Counted from the stretch's first letter, positions 55,586-64,000 are shown. The stretch: 64,000 nt of DNA from Ralstonia sp. 25mfcol4.1 (GCF_900104095.1 NZ_FNJO01000002.1:62001-126000); one strand, 5' to 3'. Numbers and translations are program-made. Notes: a model not told the origin generated them from the sequence alone.

Positions 55586-57199
55586 TCAGGTCACCGTGAT
55601 CCGGTCTTCGATGACCCGTACCTGCCCGCCAGCCTTGTCTTCCATGACCTTCAGCACCTTGTGGCCCACCTGCAGGGTCACGCCGCCGTGAATGCGGCGG
55701 CCCACGGCGATCACGGCATCGTCCGACGGCTTGATCTGCTCGGCGAGCTTCGCGATTTCGGCATCGAGTTCGAACAGGTCGCGGTTGATCTTGTACATCG
55801 TGGCGCGTGCCTTCTCGCGGACGTCGCCCTGCGCACGCTCGGGATTCTTGGCAAAGAACGCCACCAGTTGCTGCAGCTTGGCCTGGTCGTCCAGCACCTT
55901 GCGGCGGCGCTCCTCCAGCTCGCCCTTCTGCTGGTCCGCAAACGGGTTCAGGCCCACCTGCACGGCGGTGGCCGATCCTGCCGGGGCGCCCAGCGTGGCC
56001 ACGCTGACCGACTGCAGCGCGCGCGTGCGGCCGCCGCTGATGCTGCCCTGGGACGTGGGCGTGCCAACCACCACGCGTTCGCCCGCCGACACGTCGCTCT
56101 GGCGGATGCCGCTTTCGACCACCACCTCGGTCGCGGCCTCGACGATCGCATTCTGGATATAGCGCGCATGCACCGCACCCTTGGTGCGCACGCTGGCTAC
56201 CTCGTTGGGGTCGCCGCCGTGGGCCGAGTCGGCCTTGCCGATGATGCCGCCCTTGACGATCACGTCGCCGCCGGCTTCCACATGGGCCGCCTCGATCGTG
56301 CCCTGGACCACCACGTCGCCCGTGACGCGCACCGACATGCCGGTGCGGATATCGCCCGACACACGCAGCGAACCATCGAAATTGACATTGCCCGAATGCA
56401 GGTCCACCGCATCCACGTCCACCACGGGGCTGACGATCACGCCGTTGGGCAGCACGCGCGGCGACCCGGCGATGACCGCCAGCAGCAGGTTCGGATCGTT
56501 GGGGTCGGCGGCCACGCCGGTCAGGTCCGCCGCATAGGGCGTGTCCACCACCGGCTCGGCCGCGATCGGCTTGCCCAGCACGTCCATGCCATCCTTGCCG
56601 GACCTGGCCGGGGTGCGGCGCATCAGCGCCGTGCCGGGATTCACCAGCAGCAGGCTGCCCAGGTCGCGCAGATCGACGCGCTCGTCCTCGTTGTCGGCCT
56701 GCGCCGGTCTTTTCTGCTGCACCAGGCTGTCGAAACGCGCCGTTTCGCCCTGCACGGGCGCCACGCCGCGTGCGATCTCGCGGCCTTCGCAACTGCCGGC
56801 CTCCAGCGCCACGCCGATGGCTGCGGAATCCAGCAGCGCCACCACGCCCATCGATGCCGCGGCGGCCGCGATATCGCTTTCCTCGATGCTACGGCCGCCT
56901 TCAGGCGGCATCAGCGTCAGCAGGAGCTGCAGCTTGTCGGCGGAGATTTCCAGTTCGAAGGCGCCATCGAGCACCGTGCCGATCACCGCGTCGATTTCGC
57001 GGTCGGTCAGTTGGCACTGGGTCAGAAATCCGGTCACGGCGGCCTGGTCCAGGCGCGCCCCCTGCCAGCCGTGCTCGGCCAGCGATGCTTCCAGCGCCGC
57101 CCGGTCCGGCGGCATCCGGCCGGTTTCCGGCGTAAAGCATGCCCTCACCTGATCGCCCGGCTGGTTGAGTTCCAGGCGTAATCCCACGTCCGCGTTCAT
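55586..57199 (-). CDS. FapA family protein (DUF342)
   Basis: 537 residues from ATG 57199 (MNADVGLRLELNQPGDQV). The N-terminal half is mixed alpha/beta. The middle shows the FapA hallmark DLRDLGSLLLVNPGTALMRRTPARSGKDGMDVLGKPI, then a right-handed beta-helix built of VRVTGDVVVQGTIEAAHVEAGGDVIVKGGIIGKAD-like repeats. A coiled coil (KGELEERRRKVLDDQAKLQQL and NRDLFELDAEIAKLAEQI) and a closing beta strand (VTLQVGHKVLKVMED) follow. Members often occur near flagellar or signalling genes and may act as polymerising scaffolds; function not established. Stands alone here. Confidence 0.85.
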   Translation of the reverse strand: MNADVGLRLELNQPGDQVRACFTPETGRMPPDRAALEASLAEHGWQGARLDQAAVTGFLTQCQLTDREIDAVIGTVLDGAFELEISADKLQLLLTLMPPEGGRSIEESDIAAAAASMGVVALLDSAAIGVALEAGSCEGREIARGVAPVQGETARFDSLVQQKRPAQADNEDERVDLRDLGSLLLVNPGTALMRRTPARSGKDGMDVLGKPIAAEPVVDTPYAADLTGVAADPNDPNLLLAVIAGSPRVLPNGVIVSPVVDVDAVDLHSGNVNFDGSLRVSGDIRTGMSVRVTGDVVVQGTIEAAHVEAGGDVIVKGGIIGKADSAHGGDPNEVASVRTKGAVHARYIQNAIVEAATEVVVESGIRQSDVSAGERVVVGTPTSQGSISGGRTRALQSVSVATLGAPAGSATAVQVGLNPFADQQKGELEERRRKVLDDQAKLQQLVAFFAKNPERAQGDVREKARATMYKINRDLFELDAEIAKLAEQIKPSDDAVIAVGRRIHGGVTLQVGHKVLKVMEDKAGGQVRVIEDRITVT

Positions 57200-57424
57200 G
57201 GCTCCCCGCTTTCTCGTTCTGCATGGCGCCATGCCGGCTGGGGTTCGTGCCCCGGGTCCTTCCGCTTGGACGGCCGTACCTGCGCCAACTCTGCTTGTCG
57301 TGATCGAAGGATTAACGGCAGGCACACGAGTGAGCTTTAGCCCACAAAAGTGGGGTGCAGGTGTTTACGCGGTGTTTTCGGTAAACTGTCGGCCTTTCCG
57401 AAGCATCCACAGCCCAGTTCCCCG

Positions 57425-58282
57425 ATGTCCAGCACCCACGAAGTCCGTCCCGGCCAGTCCATCGAGCTGCTCAAGGAACTCCATATCCTGACGCGCGACG
57501 GCAAGATGAACCAGGACAGCCGCCGCAAGCTCAAGCAGGTCTACCACCTGTTCCAGTTCATCGAGCCCCTGCTGCGCGAGGTAAAGGACGCCAAAGGCGC
57601 CGTGTCGCTGGTGGATCACGGCGCCGGCAAGTCTTACCTGGGCTTCATCCTTTACGACCTGTTCTTCAAGGATCTGAAGGACGGCTCGCACATCTACGGC
57701 ATCGAGACGCGCGAGGAGCTGGTCACCAGCTCGACCGGGCTGGCAGAGCGCCTGGGCTTCCCGGGCATGTCGTTCCTGAACCTGTCCGTGGCCGATTCGA
57801 TCACGTCGCCGGCGCTGCCGGAAACCATCGACGTCGTCACGGCGCTGCACGCCTGCAATACCGCCACCGACGATGCGATCCGCTTCGCGCTGGCCAAGCG
57901 CGCGCAGCACATCGTGCTGGTGCCCTGCTGCCAGGCTGAAGTGGCAACGGTGCTGCGCAAGCACAAGGGCCGGCTGCTGGCCGGCAATCCGATGACGGAA
58001 ATCTGGCGCCACCCGCTGCACACGCGCGAATTCGGCAGCCAGCTGACCAACGTGCTGCGCTGCCTGCAGCTGGAAGCGCACGGCTACCAGGTCAGCGTGA
58101 CGGAGCTGGTGGGCTGGGAACACTCGATGAAGAACGAACTGATCATCGCCCAGTACAAGGACCTGCCGCGCCGGCGGCCGGCCGAGCGGCTGCAGCAGGT
58201 GCTGGAGTCGGTGGGGCTGGAGGAATTGGGCGAACGCTTCTTCACGTCCGCCACGTCCGCCACGTCCGCCACCTCGGCTTAA
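57425..58282 (+). CDS. SAM-dependent methyltransferase (class I)
   Basis: 285 residues from ATG 57425; a -10-like TAAACT lies just upstream. Rossmann motif I is SLVDHGAGKSYLGFILYDLF near residue 60, motif II IYGIETREELV, and motif IV DVVTALHACNTATDDAI near 140. A LVPCCQAEV segment follows, with paired cysteines like RNA- or glutathione-related methyltransferases of this group. Substrate unknown. The C-terminus is TSATSATSATSA, encoded by a 9-bp tandem repeat. The gene is convergent with DUF1415. Confidence 0.85.
   Translation: MSSTHEVRPGQSIELLKELHILTRDGKMNQDSRRKLKQVYHLFQFIEPLLREVKDAKGAVSLVDHGAGKSYLGFILYDLFFKDLKDGSHIYGIETREELVTSSTGLAERLGFPGMSFLNLSVADSITSPALPETIDVVTALHACNTATDDAIRFALAKRAQHIVLVPCCQAEVATVLRKHKGRLLAGNPMTEIWRHPLHTREFGSQLTNVLRCLQLEAHGYQVSVTELVGWEHSMKNELIIAQYKDLPRRRPAERLQQVLESVGLEELGERFFTSATSATSATSA
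58243..58278 (+). repeat. 9-bp in-frame tandem repeat at the end of the methyltransferase gene
   Basis: CACGTCCGC repeats at 58243-58251, 58252-58260 and 58261-58269, with a diverged fourth copy at 58270-58278. Each unit encodes Thr-Ser-Ala in phase, so copy-number change would keep the frame and the TAA stop. Confidence 0.9.
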
Positions 58283-58312
58283 GCGGGCGCGGATCGCCTG
58301 AGCGATCGCCGG

Positions 58313-58891
58313 TCAGAGATCGCTCTGGCCCGCCATCCACTTGAGCCACCCTGCGTGGCCAAGCAGGCGCAGGGTTTCCATGTTTCGCTCGTAGATGTCC
58401 TCGGCCTCGGGGAACGCTTCCGCCGCGCGGGCGATGCTGTCCTCGCGCAGCAGATGCAGGATCGGATACGGCGCCCGGTTCGTGTAGTTCTCGATATCGT
58501 CCGGCCCGGTGCCCTCGAACCGGTACTGCGGATGAAAGCTCGCGATCTGCAGCGTGCCTTCCAGCCGCAGACTGCCGAGCAGCCGGTCTGCGAAATACAG
58601 GAAGTCGTTGTAGGCGAGGAAATCGGCCAGCGCGTGGGGCACGATCAGCAGCGTGGTATCCACCTGCTCCGGATCGGCCTCGGCCAGCGCCCGCAGTTCG
58701 CGCTCCAGGTCGTCCAGCACGTCCTCGTCGCGCGTGGCCTGGCTGACCACATACCGCACCTGCCCCTTCACATGCACGCTCTTGGCGAACGGGCACAGGT
58801 TCAGGCCGATCACGGCACGCGTGAGCCAGTGCCGCACGTCGGCAACGACGCGCTCGTCTTCGGGGCCGACGGCCTGGTCGCGCATCGTCAC
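58313..58891 (-). CDS. DUF1415 family protein
   Basis: 192 residues, start ATG 58891 (MTMRDQ) overlapping the upstream FAD dehydrogenase stop by four bases. Family blocks are VRHWLTRAVIGLNLCPFAKSV, TTLLIVPHALADFLAYNDFLYFADRLL and ASFHPQYRFEGTGPDDIENYTNRAPYPILHLLREDSI, with conserved Cys-Pro and His-Pro. The function of DUF1415 is not known to me; the conserved Cys, His and Arg suggest an enzyme. Co-transcribed with the flavoprotein gene by overlap. Confidence 0.9.
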   Translation of the reverse strand: MTMRDQAVGPEDERVVADVRHWLTRAVIGLNLCPFAKSVHVKGQVRYVVSQATRDEDVLDDLERELRALAEADPEQVDTTLLIVPHALADFLAYNDFLYFADRLLGSLRLEGTLQIASFHPQYRFEGTGPDDIENYTNRAPYPILHLLREDSIARAAEAFPEAEDIYERNMETLRLLGHAGWLKWMAGQSDL

Positions 58892-60510
58892 CGTCCGTTC
58901 TCGATGTGCAGCGCCACGGCCTCGGCAACTTCGATGCCGTCGATAGCCGCCGAATAGATGCCGCCCGCATAGCCGGCCCCCTCGCCGGCCGGATACAGGC
59001 CGCGCACGTTGACACTCTGGTAGTCGTCGCGATTGCGGCGGATGCGCAACGGCGACGACGTACGCGTTTCCACCCCCGTCAGCACCGCATCGTGCATGGC
59101 AAACCCGGCAATTTTCTTGTCCAGCTCGGGCAGTGCCTCGCGGATCGCGTCGATGACGTAGTCAGGCAGCGACGTGCTCAGGTCGGTGGGCGTCACGCCC
59201 GGCTTGTACGACGGCTCGACCGACCCCAGCGACGTGGACGCACGTCCGGCAATGAAGTCGCCCACCAGCTGGCCCGGCGCGCGATAGTCGCTACCGCCCA
59301 GTTCAAACGCGCGCTCTTCCCACTTTCGCTGAAATGCGATGCCGGCCAGCGGACCGCCCGGGAAGTCCTCCTCGGGCGTGATTCCCACCACGATGCCGGC
59401 GTTGGCGTTGCGCTCGGCGCGGTAATACTGGCTCATGCCGTTGGTCACCAGGCGCCCCGGCTCGGACGCCGCCGCCACCACGGTGCCGCCCGGGCACATG
59501 CAGAAGCTGTACACGGCACGGCCGTTGCTGGCGTGGTGCACCACCTTGTAGTCGGCCGCGCCCAGCAGCTTGTTGCCCGCGAACTTGCCGAAGCGGCTGC
59601 GGTTGATCAGACCCTGCGGGTGTTCGATGCGGAAGCCCAGCGAGAACGGCTTGGCTTCCATGAACACGCCCCGGTCATGCAGCATGTGGAACGTGTCGCG
59701 GGCGCTGTGGCCCACGGCCAGGATCACGTGGTCGCACGGCAGGTAGCCGCCGTTGGACAGCTTCAGGCCACGCACCTGGCCGTTGTCGATGTCGATATCG
59801 TCCACGCGCGTCTCGAAGCGGATTTCTGCGCCCAGTTCCAGCATCTCGGCGCGCATCTTCTCGACCATGCTCACCAGCCGGAACGTGCCGATGTGGGGCC
59901 GCGCCTTGTAGAGGATGTCCTCGGGCGCGCCGGCGCGCACGAATTCTTCCAGCACCTTGCGGCCGTAGTGCTTTGGGTCCTTGATCTGGCTGTAGAGCTT
60001 TCCGTCGGAGAACGTGCCCGCGCCGCCCTCGCCGAACTGGACGTTCGACTCCGGGTTCAGCACGCTCTTGCGCCACAGGCCAAAGGTGTCCTTGGTGCGT
60101 TCGCGCACTTCCTTGCCGCGTTCCAGGATGATCGGGCGATAGCCCATCTGCGCCAGCAGCAGGCCGGCCAGCAGCCCGCACGGTCCCAGGCCGATCACCA
60201 CCGGACGCGACTTCGGGCCGCCTTCGGGCGCCTTCGCCACGAAGTGGTACGCCATGTCCGGCGTGACGCTCCAGTTCGGTTTGCGCTGCATGCGCTTGAC
60301 TGCCGCGGCCTCGTCCTTGACTTCGATGTCGATGATGTAGGTCAGCTTGATATCGTCGCGCTTGCGGGCATCATGCGCGCGGCGGAACACCGTAAATCCG
60401 ACAAGGCCGTCGCCCTTGACACCGATCTGGGCCAGATGGCTGCGCACGGCAGCCTCGAGGTCGCTCTCGACGTGGTCGAGCGGCAGTTTGACTTCACTGA
60501 GACGTAGCAT
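58888..60510 (-). CDS. FAD-dependent dehydrogenase (COG2509 type)
   Basis: 540 residues. An N-terminal domain of about 95 residues (LRLSEVKLPLDHVESDLEAAVRSHL) precedes the FAD-binding motif VVIGLGPCGLLAGLLLAQMGYRPIILERG. EGGAGTFSDGKLYSQI and VILAVGHSARDTFHML are the family signatures, and the C-terminus GLYPAGEGAGYAGGIYSAAIDGIEVAEAV is the second FAD contact. No redox-active CxxC is seen, apart from FCMCPGG. Physiological substrate unknown. Coupled to DUF1415 and overlapped by DUF2917 upstream (17 bases). Confidence 0.9.
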   Translation of the reverse strand: MLRLSEVKLPLDHVESDLEAAVRSHLAQIGVKGDGLVGFTVFRRAHDARKRDDIKLTYIIDIEVKDEAAAVKRMQRKPNWSVTPDMAYHFVAKAPEGGPKSRPVVIGLGPCGLLAGLLLAQMGYRPIILERGKEVRERTKDTFGLWRKSVLNPESNVQFGEGGAGTFSDGKLYSQIKDPKHYGRKVLEEFVRAGAPEDILYKARPHIGTFRLVSMVEKMRAEMLELGAEIRFETRVDDIDIDNGQVRGLKLSNGGYLPCDHVILAVGHSARDTFHMLHDRGVFMEAKPFSLGFRIEHPQGLINRSRFGKFAGNKLLGAADYKVVHHASNGRAVYSFCMCPGGTVVAAASEPGRLVTNGMSQYYRAERNANAGIVVGITPEEDFPGGPLAGIAFQRKWEERAFELGGSDYRAPGQLVGDFIAGRASTSLGSVEPSYKPGVTPTDLSTSLPDYVIDAIREALPELDKKIAGFAMHDAVLTGVETRTSSPLRIRRNRDDYQSVNVRGLYPAGEGAGYAGGIYSAAIDGIEVAEAVALHIENGR

Positions 60511-60886
60511 GGGGTACCGATTCTTCTGCGGCCTGGATGTCTGGTGGCCGGGCGTTACCCAGCAGGAGGCCAGAACGGCCGAGCCGCGATTTTAGCAGCG
60601 ACCACAGCCCCGGGCGCGCCGCCGGCGTCACGATCCGCAGCTGCACCGGCCCTTGCGCCACGAGCTGGTGCCAACCTGCCGTATCCATCACACAGACACC
60701 GCCGGCGCACAGATTCCGCGGCACCTGGCACATCTGCTCGGCCAGCCAGCGCGGCGCGCCCGCCACCGCCACCCGGCCTTGCTGCACATGCACGACGGCG
60801 CCGGCCTTCAGGTGCAGACTCAGGCACTGGCCGGCAGCCAGGACGATGGTCTGGACGTCTCTGGAAATGGTGTCGGGGGATGACAT
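60494..60886 (-). CDS. DUF2917 domain protein
   Basis: 130 residues from ATG 60886 (MSSPDTISRDVQTIVLAAGQ). A small all-beta, cupin-like domain covers residues about 10-80: CLSLHLKAGAVVHVQQGRVAVAGAPRWLAEQ and DTAGWHQLVAQGPVQLRIV. The C-terminal 45 residues are unconserved. DUF2917 genes are often beside MocR-type regulators, as here, where the regulator gene is divergent 178 bases away. Function unknown. Its 3' end overlaps the flavoprotein start. Confidence 0.82.
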   Translation of the reverse strand: MSSPDTISRDVQTIVLAAGQCLSLHLKAGAVVHVQQGRVAVAGAPRWLAEQMCQVPRNLCAGGVCVMDTAGWHQLVAQGPVQLRIVTPAARPGLWSLLKSRLGRSGLLLGNARPPDIQAAEESVPHATSQ

Positions 60887-60997
60887 GGCGGCACTCCTTC
60901 GCGAATGAAAAACGTGCCACCAGCGTATCGGCGCGCCCGCGGGGGCAACAGGCACAAGCGTGCCTTTCGCGACCAGAACAGATCCGAAACTTTGGCG

Positions 60998-61029
60998 CTG
61001 TTACGATACAGCGGCGTACCATCTGTATC
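60998..61029. promoter_or_regulatory. Operator-like repeats before the MocR gene
   Basis: GATACAG (61005-61011) and CTGTATC (61023-61029) form a perfect 7-bp inverted repeat with 11-bp spacing. A further CTGT at 60998 makes CTGTTACGATACAG. MocR regulators bind repeated half-sites of this kind in divergent regions. Confidence 0.55.
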
Positions 61030-61064
61030 TGTTCCAACCGTCGCGCCTGCGCGAAGATGCCGCC

Positions 61065-62552
61065 ATGTCCATCGTTGCCCCTGCCGTCGCCCCGGCCTCC
61101 GCCGCCCGCCCCCTCCCGCCGCCCGCGTCCGGCCCGCTCTACCAGCAGCTGGCGGGCCACTATCGCCAGGCGATCTCGGCGGGCACGCTGGTGCCGGGCG
61201 ATCGCATGCCGTCGGTGCGGGCGCTGATGGGGCTGCACGCCGTCAGCCTGTCCACCGCGCTGCAGGCGTGCCGCGAACTGGAGGCGGCCGGCCTGCTCGA
61301 AGCGCGGCCCCGCTCGGGCTACTTTGTCTGCGCGCCGGCGCAACCGGCCCTGGCGCCCATCGAGGAGCCGGTGCCCGGCCTGCCCGATCCGGCGCAGTAC
61401 GTGGGCATCCACCAGCGCATTTCTGCCATCCTGGCCCGCAGCAAGCATCACCGGATCAACCTTGGCGGCGCCTGTGGGGCGCCCGAGCTGTACCCCACCG
61501 ATGCGCTGCGCAACGCGGCCACGCGGGCCCTGCGCCGCTACCCGGAGCTGTTCGGCAGCTCGGTCGATTCCGATGGACATCCGGCCTTCCGGGCGGCGCT
61601 GGCCCGCCACGCGCTGCGGTCGCGCATCAACGTGTCGCCCGAGGAAATCGTCGTCACGCACGGCGCCACCGAGGCGCTGACACTGGCCCTGCGCGCGGTG
61701 GCCGGCCCCGGCGACGTGATCGCCGTGGAATCGCCGACCTATTACGGTCTGTTGCAGATCCTGGAAAGCCTGGGCATGCGCGCGCTGGAGATCCCGTGCA
61801 GCCCGCAGACCGGCATTTCGCTCGAGGCGCTGGAACTGGCCGCCCAGACCTACGCCAACATCAAGGCCGTTTGCGTGGTGCCGAACCTGCAGAATCCGCT
61901 GGGCTGCGTCATGCCCGACGCGCACAAGCAGCGGCTGGTGGCGTGGTGCGCCGCGCGCGGCATCGCCATGATCGAGGACGACTGCTGTTCGGCCACGTTC
62001 GACGACGATGCCCCGCTGCCGGCGGCCAAGGCGTGGGATACCACCGGCACGGTGATCCACTGCGCGTCGCTGCACAAGGTGCTGGCGCCCGGCATGCGGC
62101 TGGGCTGGATCACGGCCGGCAAGTGGCAGGCGCGCGTGGAAATGCTGAAATTCGGCCTGTCGCGGCCCAACGAGATGCTGACGCAGATCGCGGTGGCCGA
62201 GTACATGGGCACCGGCGCGTTCGACCGCCACCTGCGGCGGCTGCGCACGCAACTGCGCGTGCAGCGCGAATGGATGGCGCAGCGGGTGGCCACCACCTTC
62301 CCGGCCGGCACACGGCTCACGTTGCCGCGCGGCGGCCTGCACCTGTGGGTCGAAATGCCCGGCGGCGTGTCGTCCGAGGCCGTGTTCGAGCAGGTGATCG
62401 GCGACGGTATCCGCGTGATGCCGGGCGCCATGTTCTCGAATTCGAACCGCTTCAACCATTTTCTGCGGCTGAACTGCGGTAACCTGCGCACGCCGGAACT
62501 GGAGCGGGCACTCGACACCGTGGCCGCGGCAGCGCGCAGGCTGGCGGGCTGA
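61065..62552 (+). CDS. MocR-type regulator (GntR DNA-binding domain fused to aminotransferase-like PLP domain)
   Basis: 495 residues from ATG 61065. The GntR winged helix (about 22-90) reads PLYQQLAGHYRQAISAGTLVPGDRMPSVRALMGLHAVSLSTALQACRELEAAGLL. The class I aminotransferase fold (about 125-490) has VVTHGATEALTLALRAV, VPNLQNPLGCVM, IEDDCC and the PLP lysine in ASLHKVLAPGMRLGWI. The aspartate of the usual EDDYD reads EDDCC, so the last Asp is a Cys. Probably controls the divergent DUF2917 gene or itself; ligand unknown. Confidence 0.92.
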   Translation: MSIVAPAVAPASAARPLPPPASGPLYQQLAGHYRQAISAGTLVPGDRMPSVRALMGLHAVSLSTALQACRELEAAGLLEARPRSGYFVCAPAQPALAPIEEPVPGLPDPAQYVGIHQRISAILARSKHHRINLGGACGAPELYPTDALRNAATRALRRYPELFGSSVDSDGHPAFRAALARHALRSRINVSPEEIVVTHGATEALTLALRAVAGPGDVIAVESPTYYGLLQILESLGMRALEIPCSPQTGISLEALELAAQTYANIKAVCVVPNLQNPLGCVMPDAHKQRLVAWCAARGIAMIEDDCCSATFDDDAPLPAAKAWDTTGTVIHCASLHKVLAPGMRLGWITAGKWQARVEMLKFGLSRPNEMLTQIAVAEYMGTGAFDRHLRRLRTQLRVQREWMAQRVATTFPAGTRLTLPRGGLHLWVEMPGGVSSEAVFEQVIGDGIRVMPGAMFSNSNRFNHFLRLNCGNLRTPELERALDTVAAAARRLAG

Positions 62553-62565
62553 CGGCCCGGGTGGC

Positions 62566-62589
62566 GGACTGGTGGACTGGTGGACTGGC
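62566..62589 (+). repeat. 8-bp tandem repeat
   Basis: GGACTGGT at 62566-62573 and 62574-62581, then GGACTGGC at 62582-62589, right after the MocR stop. No hairpin. Probably slippage. Confidence 0.8.
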
Positions 62590-62734
62590 GGCCGGGGGGC
62601 ACCCGGCGCCTGGCGCGCGCCAACCACATCCGCGCCGGATCCATCGCCGTTTCTTTAGATTTCTCCCCACAAGCGGCGCGCGCTCGCCTATCCTAGTGCG
62701 CGATACGCCATCCATCATAAACAGGGAGAACAAC

Positions 62735-64000
62735 TTGGGGCACGCAACCGCCGCCTCGCGGCTCGACAACGACTATCAAACCCTGTTCCAGCTGGCGCCC
62801 GTGTCGCTCTGGCTGGAAGACTTCAGCGCGGTGCGCCGGGCGTTTGAACAACTGCGAGCCGATGGCGTGACCGACCTGCGCCGCCACCTGCGCGACAACC
62901 CCGACGACGTGGCGCGCTGCTCGGCGCTGATCCGCGTGCTCGACGTGAACCAGCGCACGCTGGACCTGTTCCGCGCCAGCGACCTTGCCGACCTGGTAGC
63001 CAACCTCGACACCGTGTTCCGCGACGACATGTTCGACCAGCACGTGGAGGAACTGGGCCAGCTCTGGGACGGCGGCAACCACTTTTCCAGCCAGACCGTG
63101 AACTACACGCTGGACGGCGAACGGCTCGACATCCGCCTGGAAGCCACGGTCATGCCCGGCCACGAGGCCGACTGGTCGCGCGTGCTGCTGTCGATCGAGG
63201 ACATCACGGCCCGCGTGCGCACCGAGCGCGACCTGCGCCGCGCCCAGCAATATGCGGTGGGGCTGTTCGAGCATTCGCCCGTGTCGCTGTGGGTGGAAGA
63301 CTTCAGCGCCGTGAAGATGCTGCTGGACGAAGTGCGCGCGGCCGGCATCACGGATTTCCGCACCTTCCTGAACGTGCATCCCGATTTCGTCTCGCGCTGC
63401 ATGCAGGAAATCCGCGTGCTCGACGTCAACCAGCAGACGCTGACCATGTTCGGCGCGCCCAGCAAGGAAATCCTGCTGTCGCGCCTGGGCGACGTGTTCC
63501 GCGACGACATGCGCATCCACTTTGCCGAGCAGCTGATCGACCTGTGGCACGAAAAGCTCTGGCAGCAGCGCGAAGTCATCAACTACGCGCTGGACGGTCG
63601 GTCCGTGGACGTCTTCATGCAGTGGTCGGTCTTCCCTGGCCGCGAGGCCGACTGGGACCAGGTGCTGGTGTCGCTGACCGACATCACCGCGCGCAAGAAG
63701 GCCGAGGCCTACGTGGAGTTCCTGGGCAAGCACGACGTGCTGACCAAGCTCTACAACCGCGCCTATTACGAGGACGAGCTGGCCCGCCTGGGCCGCAAGG
63801 GCCCGTGGCCGGTCAGCGTGGTGGCGGTGGACCTGAACGGCCTGAAGGCCATCAATGACCAGTTCGGCCACGGCGATGGCGATGCGCTGCTGCGCCGCAC
63901 CGGCGAGGTGCTGAAGAAGGCCGTGGGTGAGCAGGCTTGCGTGGCGCGCATCGGCGGCGACGAATTCATGGTGCTGCTGCCCGGCCGCGACGAACGCGGC
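62735..64000 (+). CDS. Diguanylate cyclase with two duplicated PAS-like modules (3' end beyond window)
   Basis: Opens with TTG at 62735, six bases after GGGAG; no ATG fits, so it is easily missed. 422 residues are in the window. Two homologous sensor modules run about 14-155 and 177-325, each with PVSLW-EDFSAV, a RVLDVNQ-TL segment and VFRDDM. The GGDEF domain starts near 335 (HDVLTKLYNRAYYEDELARLG) and has the active site GGDEF at 407-411. The product is cyclic di-GMP. The usual RxxD inhibitory site five residues before is absent (GEQA). No membrane segment is seen. Confidence 0.9.
   Translation, partial: MGHATAASRLDNDYQTLFQLAPVSLWLEDFSAVRRAFEQLRADGVTDLRRHLRDNPDDVARCSALIRVLDVNQRTLDLFRASDLADLVANLDTVFRDDMFDQHVEELGQLWDGGNHFSSQTVNYTLDGERLDIRLEATVMPGHEADWSRVLLSIEDITARVRTERDLRRAQQYAVGLFEHSPVSLWVEDFSAVKMLLDEVRAAGITDFRTFLNVHPDFVSRCMQEIRVLDVNQQTLTMFGAPSKEILLSRLGDVFRDDMRIHFAEQLIDLWHEKLWQQREVINYALDGRSVDVFMQWSVFPGREADWDQVLVSLTDITARKKAEAYVEFLGKHDVLTKLYNRAYYEDELARLGRKGPWPVSVVAVDLNGLKAINDQFGHGDGDALLRRTGEVLKKAVGEQACVARIGGDEFMVLLPGRDERG

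Overview
The window is about 65% GC with dense, high-GC3 coding. Its gene content matches the main chromosome of a betaproteobacterium of the Burkholderiaceae, most likely Cupriavidus or a close Ralstonia relative. The reasons are the ilv genes followed by psd and pssA, the sigma/DUF3619/DUF3106 trio, betaproteobacterial trimeric porins, class-specific DUF proteins (DUF924, DUF1415, DUF2917) and a FapA-type DUF342 protein. The genus is an inference from gene order; no 16S gene is present.

Layout. 1-4.6 kb (minus): pssA (cut by the window edge), psd, ilvC, ilvH, ilvI, for phospholipid head groups and branched-chain amino acids. 5-8.5 kb (plus): an ECF-like sigma factor, a one-helix DUF3619 protein and an exported DUF3106 protein, then an RDD membrane protein and a lipase-like hydrolase. 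8.55-11.3 kb (plus): a metallophosphoesterase, a GT4 glycosyltransferase and DgkA behind a four-repeat array with Pho-box geometry. I read this as a phosphate-starvation lipid-remodelling cassette. 11.4-17 kb (minus): LOG, TetR, DUF924, truncated haemoglobin, a large FtsX-type permease and DUF4126.

17.3-37.3 kb is a purine-catabolism region: LysR, xdhABC, adenine deaminase and guanine deaminase; then puuD and hiuH; then a GntR regulator, an NCS2 urate/xanthine permease, allantoinase puuE and uraD, and possibly an adjacent porin. Together these take adenine and guanine through xanthine, urate, 5-hydroxyisourate and OHCU to allantoin and allantoate. Between guaD and puuD sit a fatty acid desaturase and a UPF0016/GDT1 manganese exporter with a yybP-ykoY riboswitch. 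A complete group II intron (27443-30382) lies between the exporter's predicted promoter and that riboswitch. Its exon-binding loops pair with 5'-exon sequence that overlaps the promoter -10 box.

38.8-46.4 kb: a small hypothetical gene, maeB, a DUF4136 lipoprotein, pepN and fbp. 46.5-52.2 kb (minus): a hexuronate oxidation cluster of uronate dehydrogenase, SMP-30-type lactonase, TRAP transporter DctPQM and aldose 1-epimerase, with a porin facing away from it at 52.9 kb. 54.25 kb: tRNA-Thr(CGT). 54.3-64 kb: a small unknown gene running antisense into the tRNA, a receiver-like protein lacking the phosphoacceptor Asp, FapA/DUF342, a SAM methyltransferase with an in-frame 9-bp repeat tail, DUF1415, an FAD dehydrogenase, DUF2917, a MocR-type regulator, and a TTG-initiated diguanylate cyclase with two duplicated sensor modules that runs off the end.

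The strongest points for a second look are the intron/riboswitch arrangement and the Pho-box lipid cassette. All family assignments come from reading translated sequence and motifs; no database search was run.
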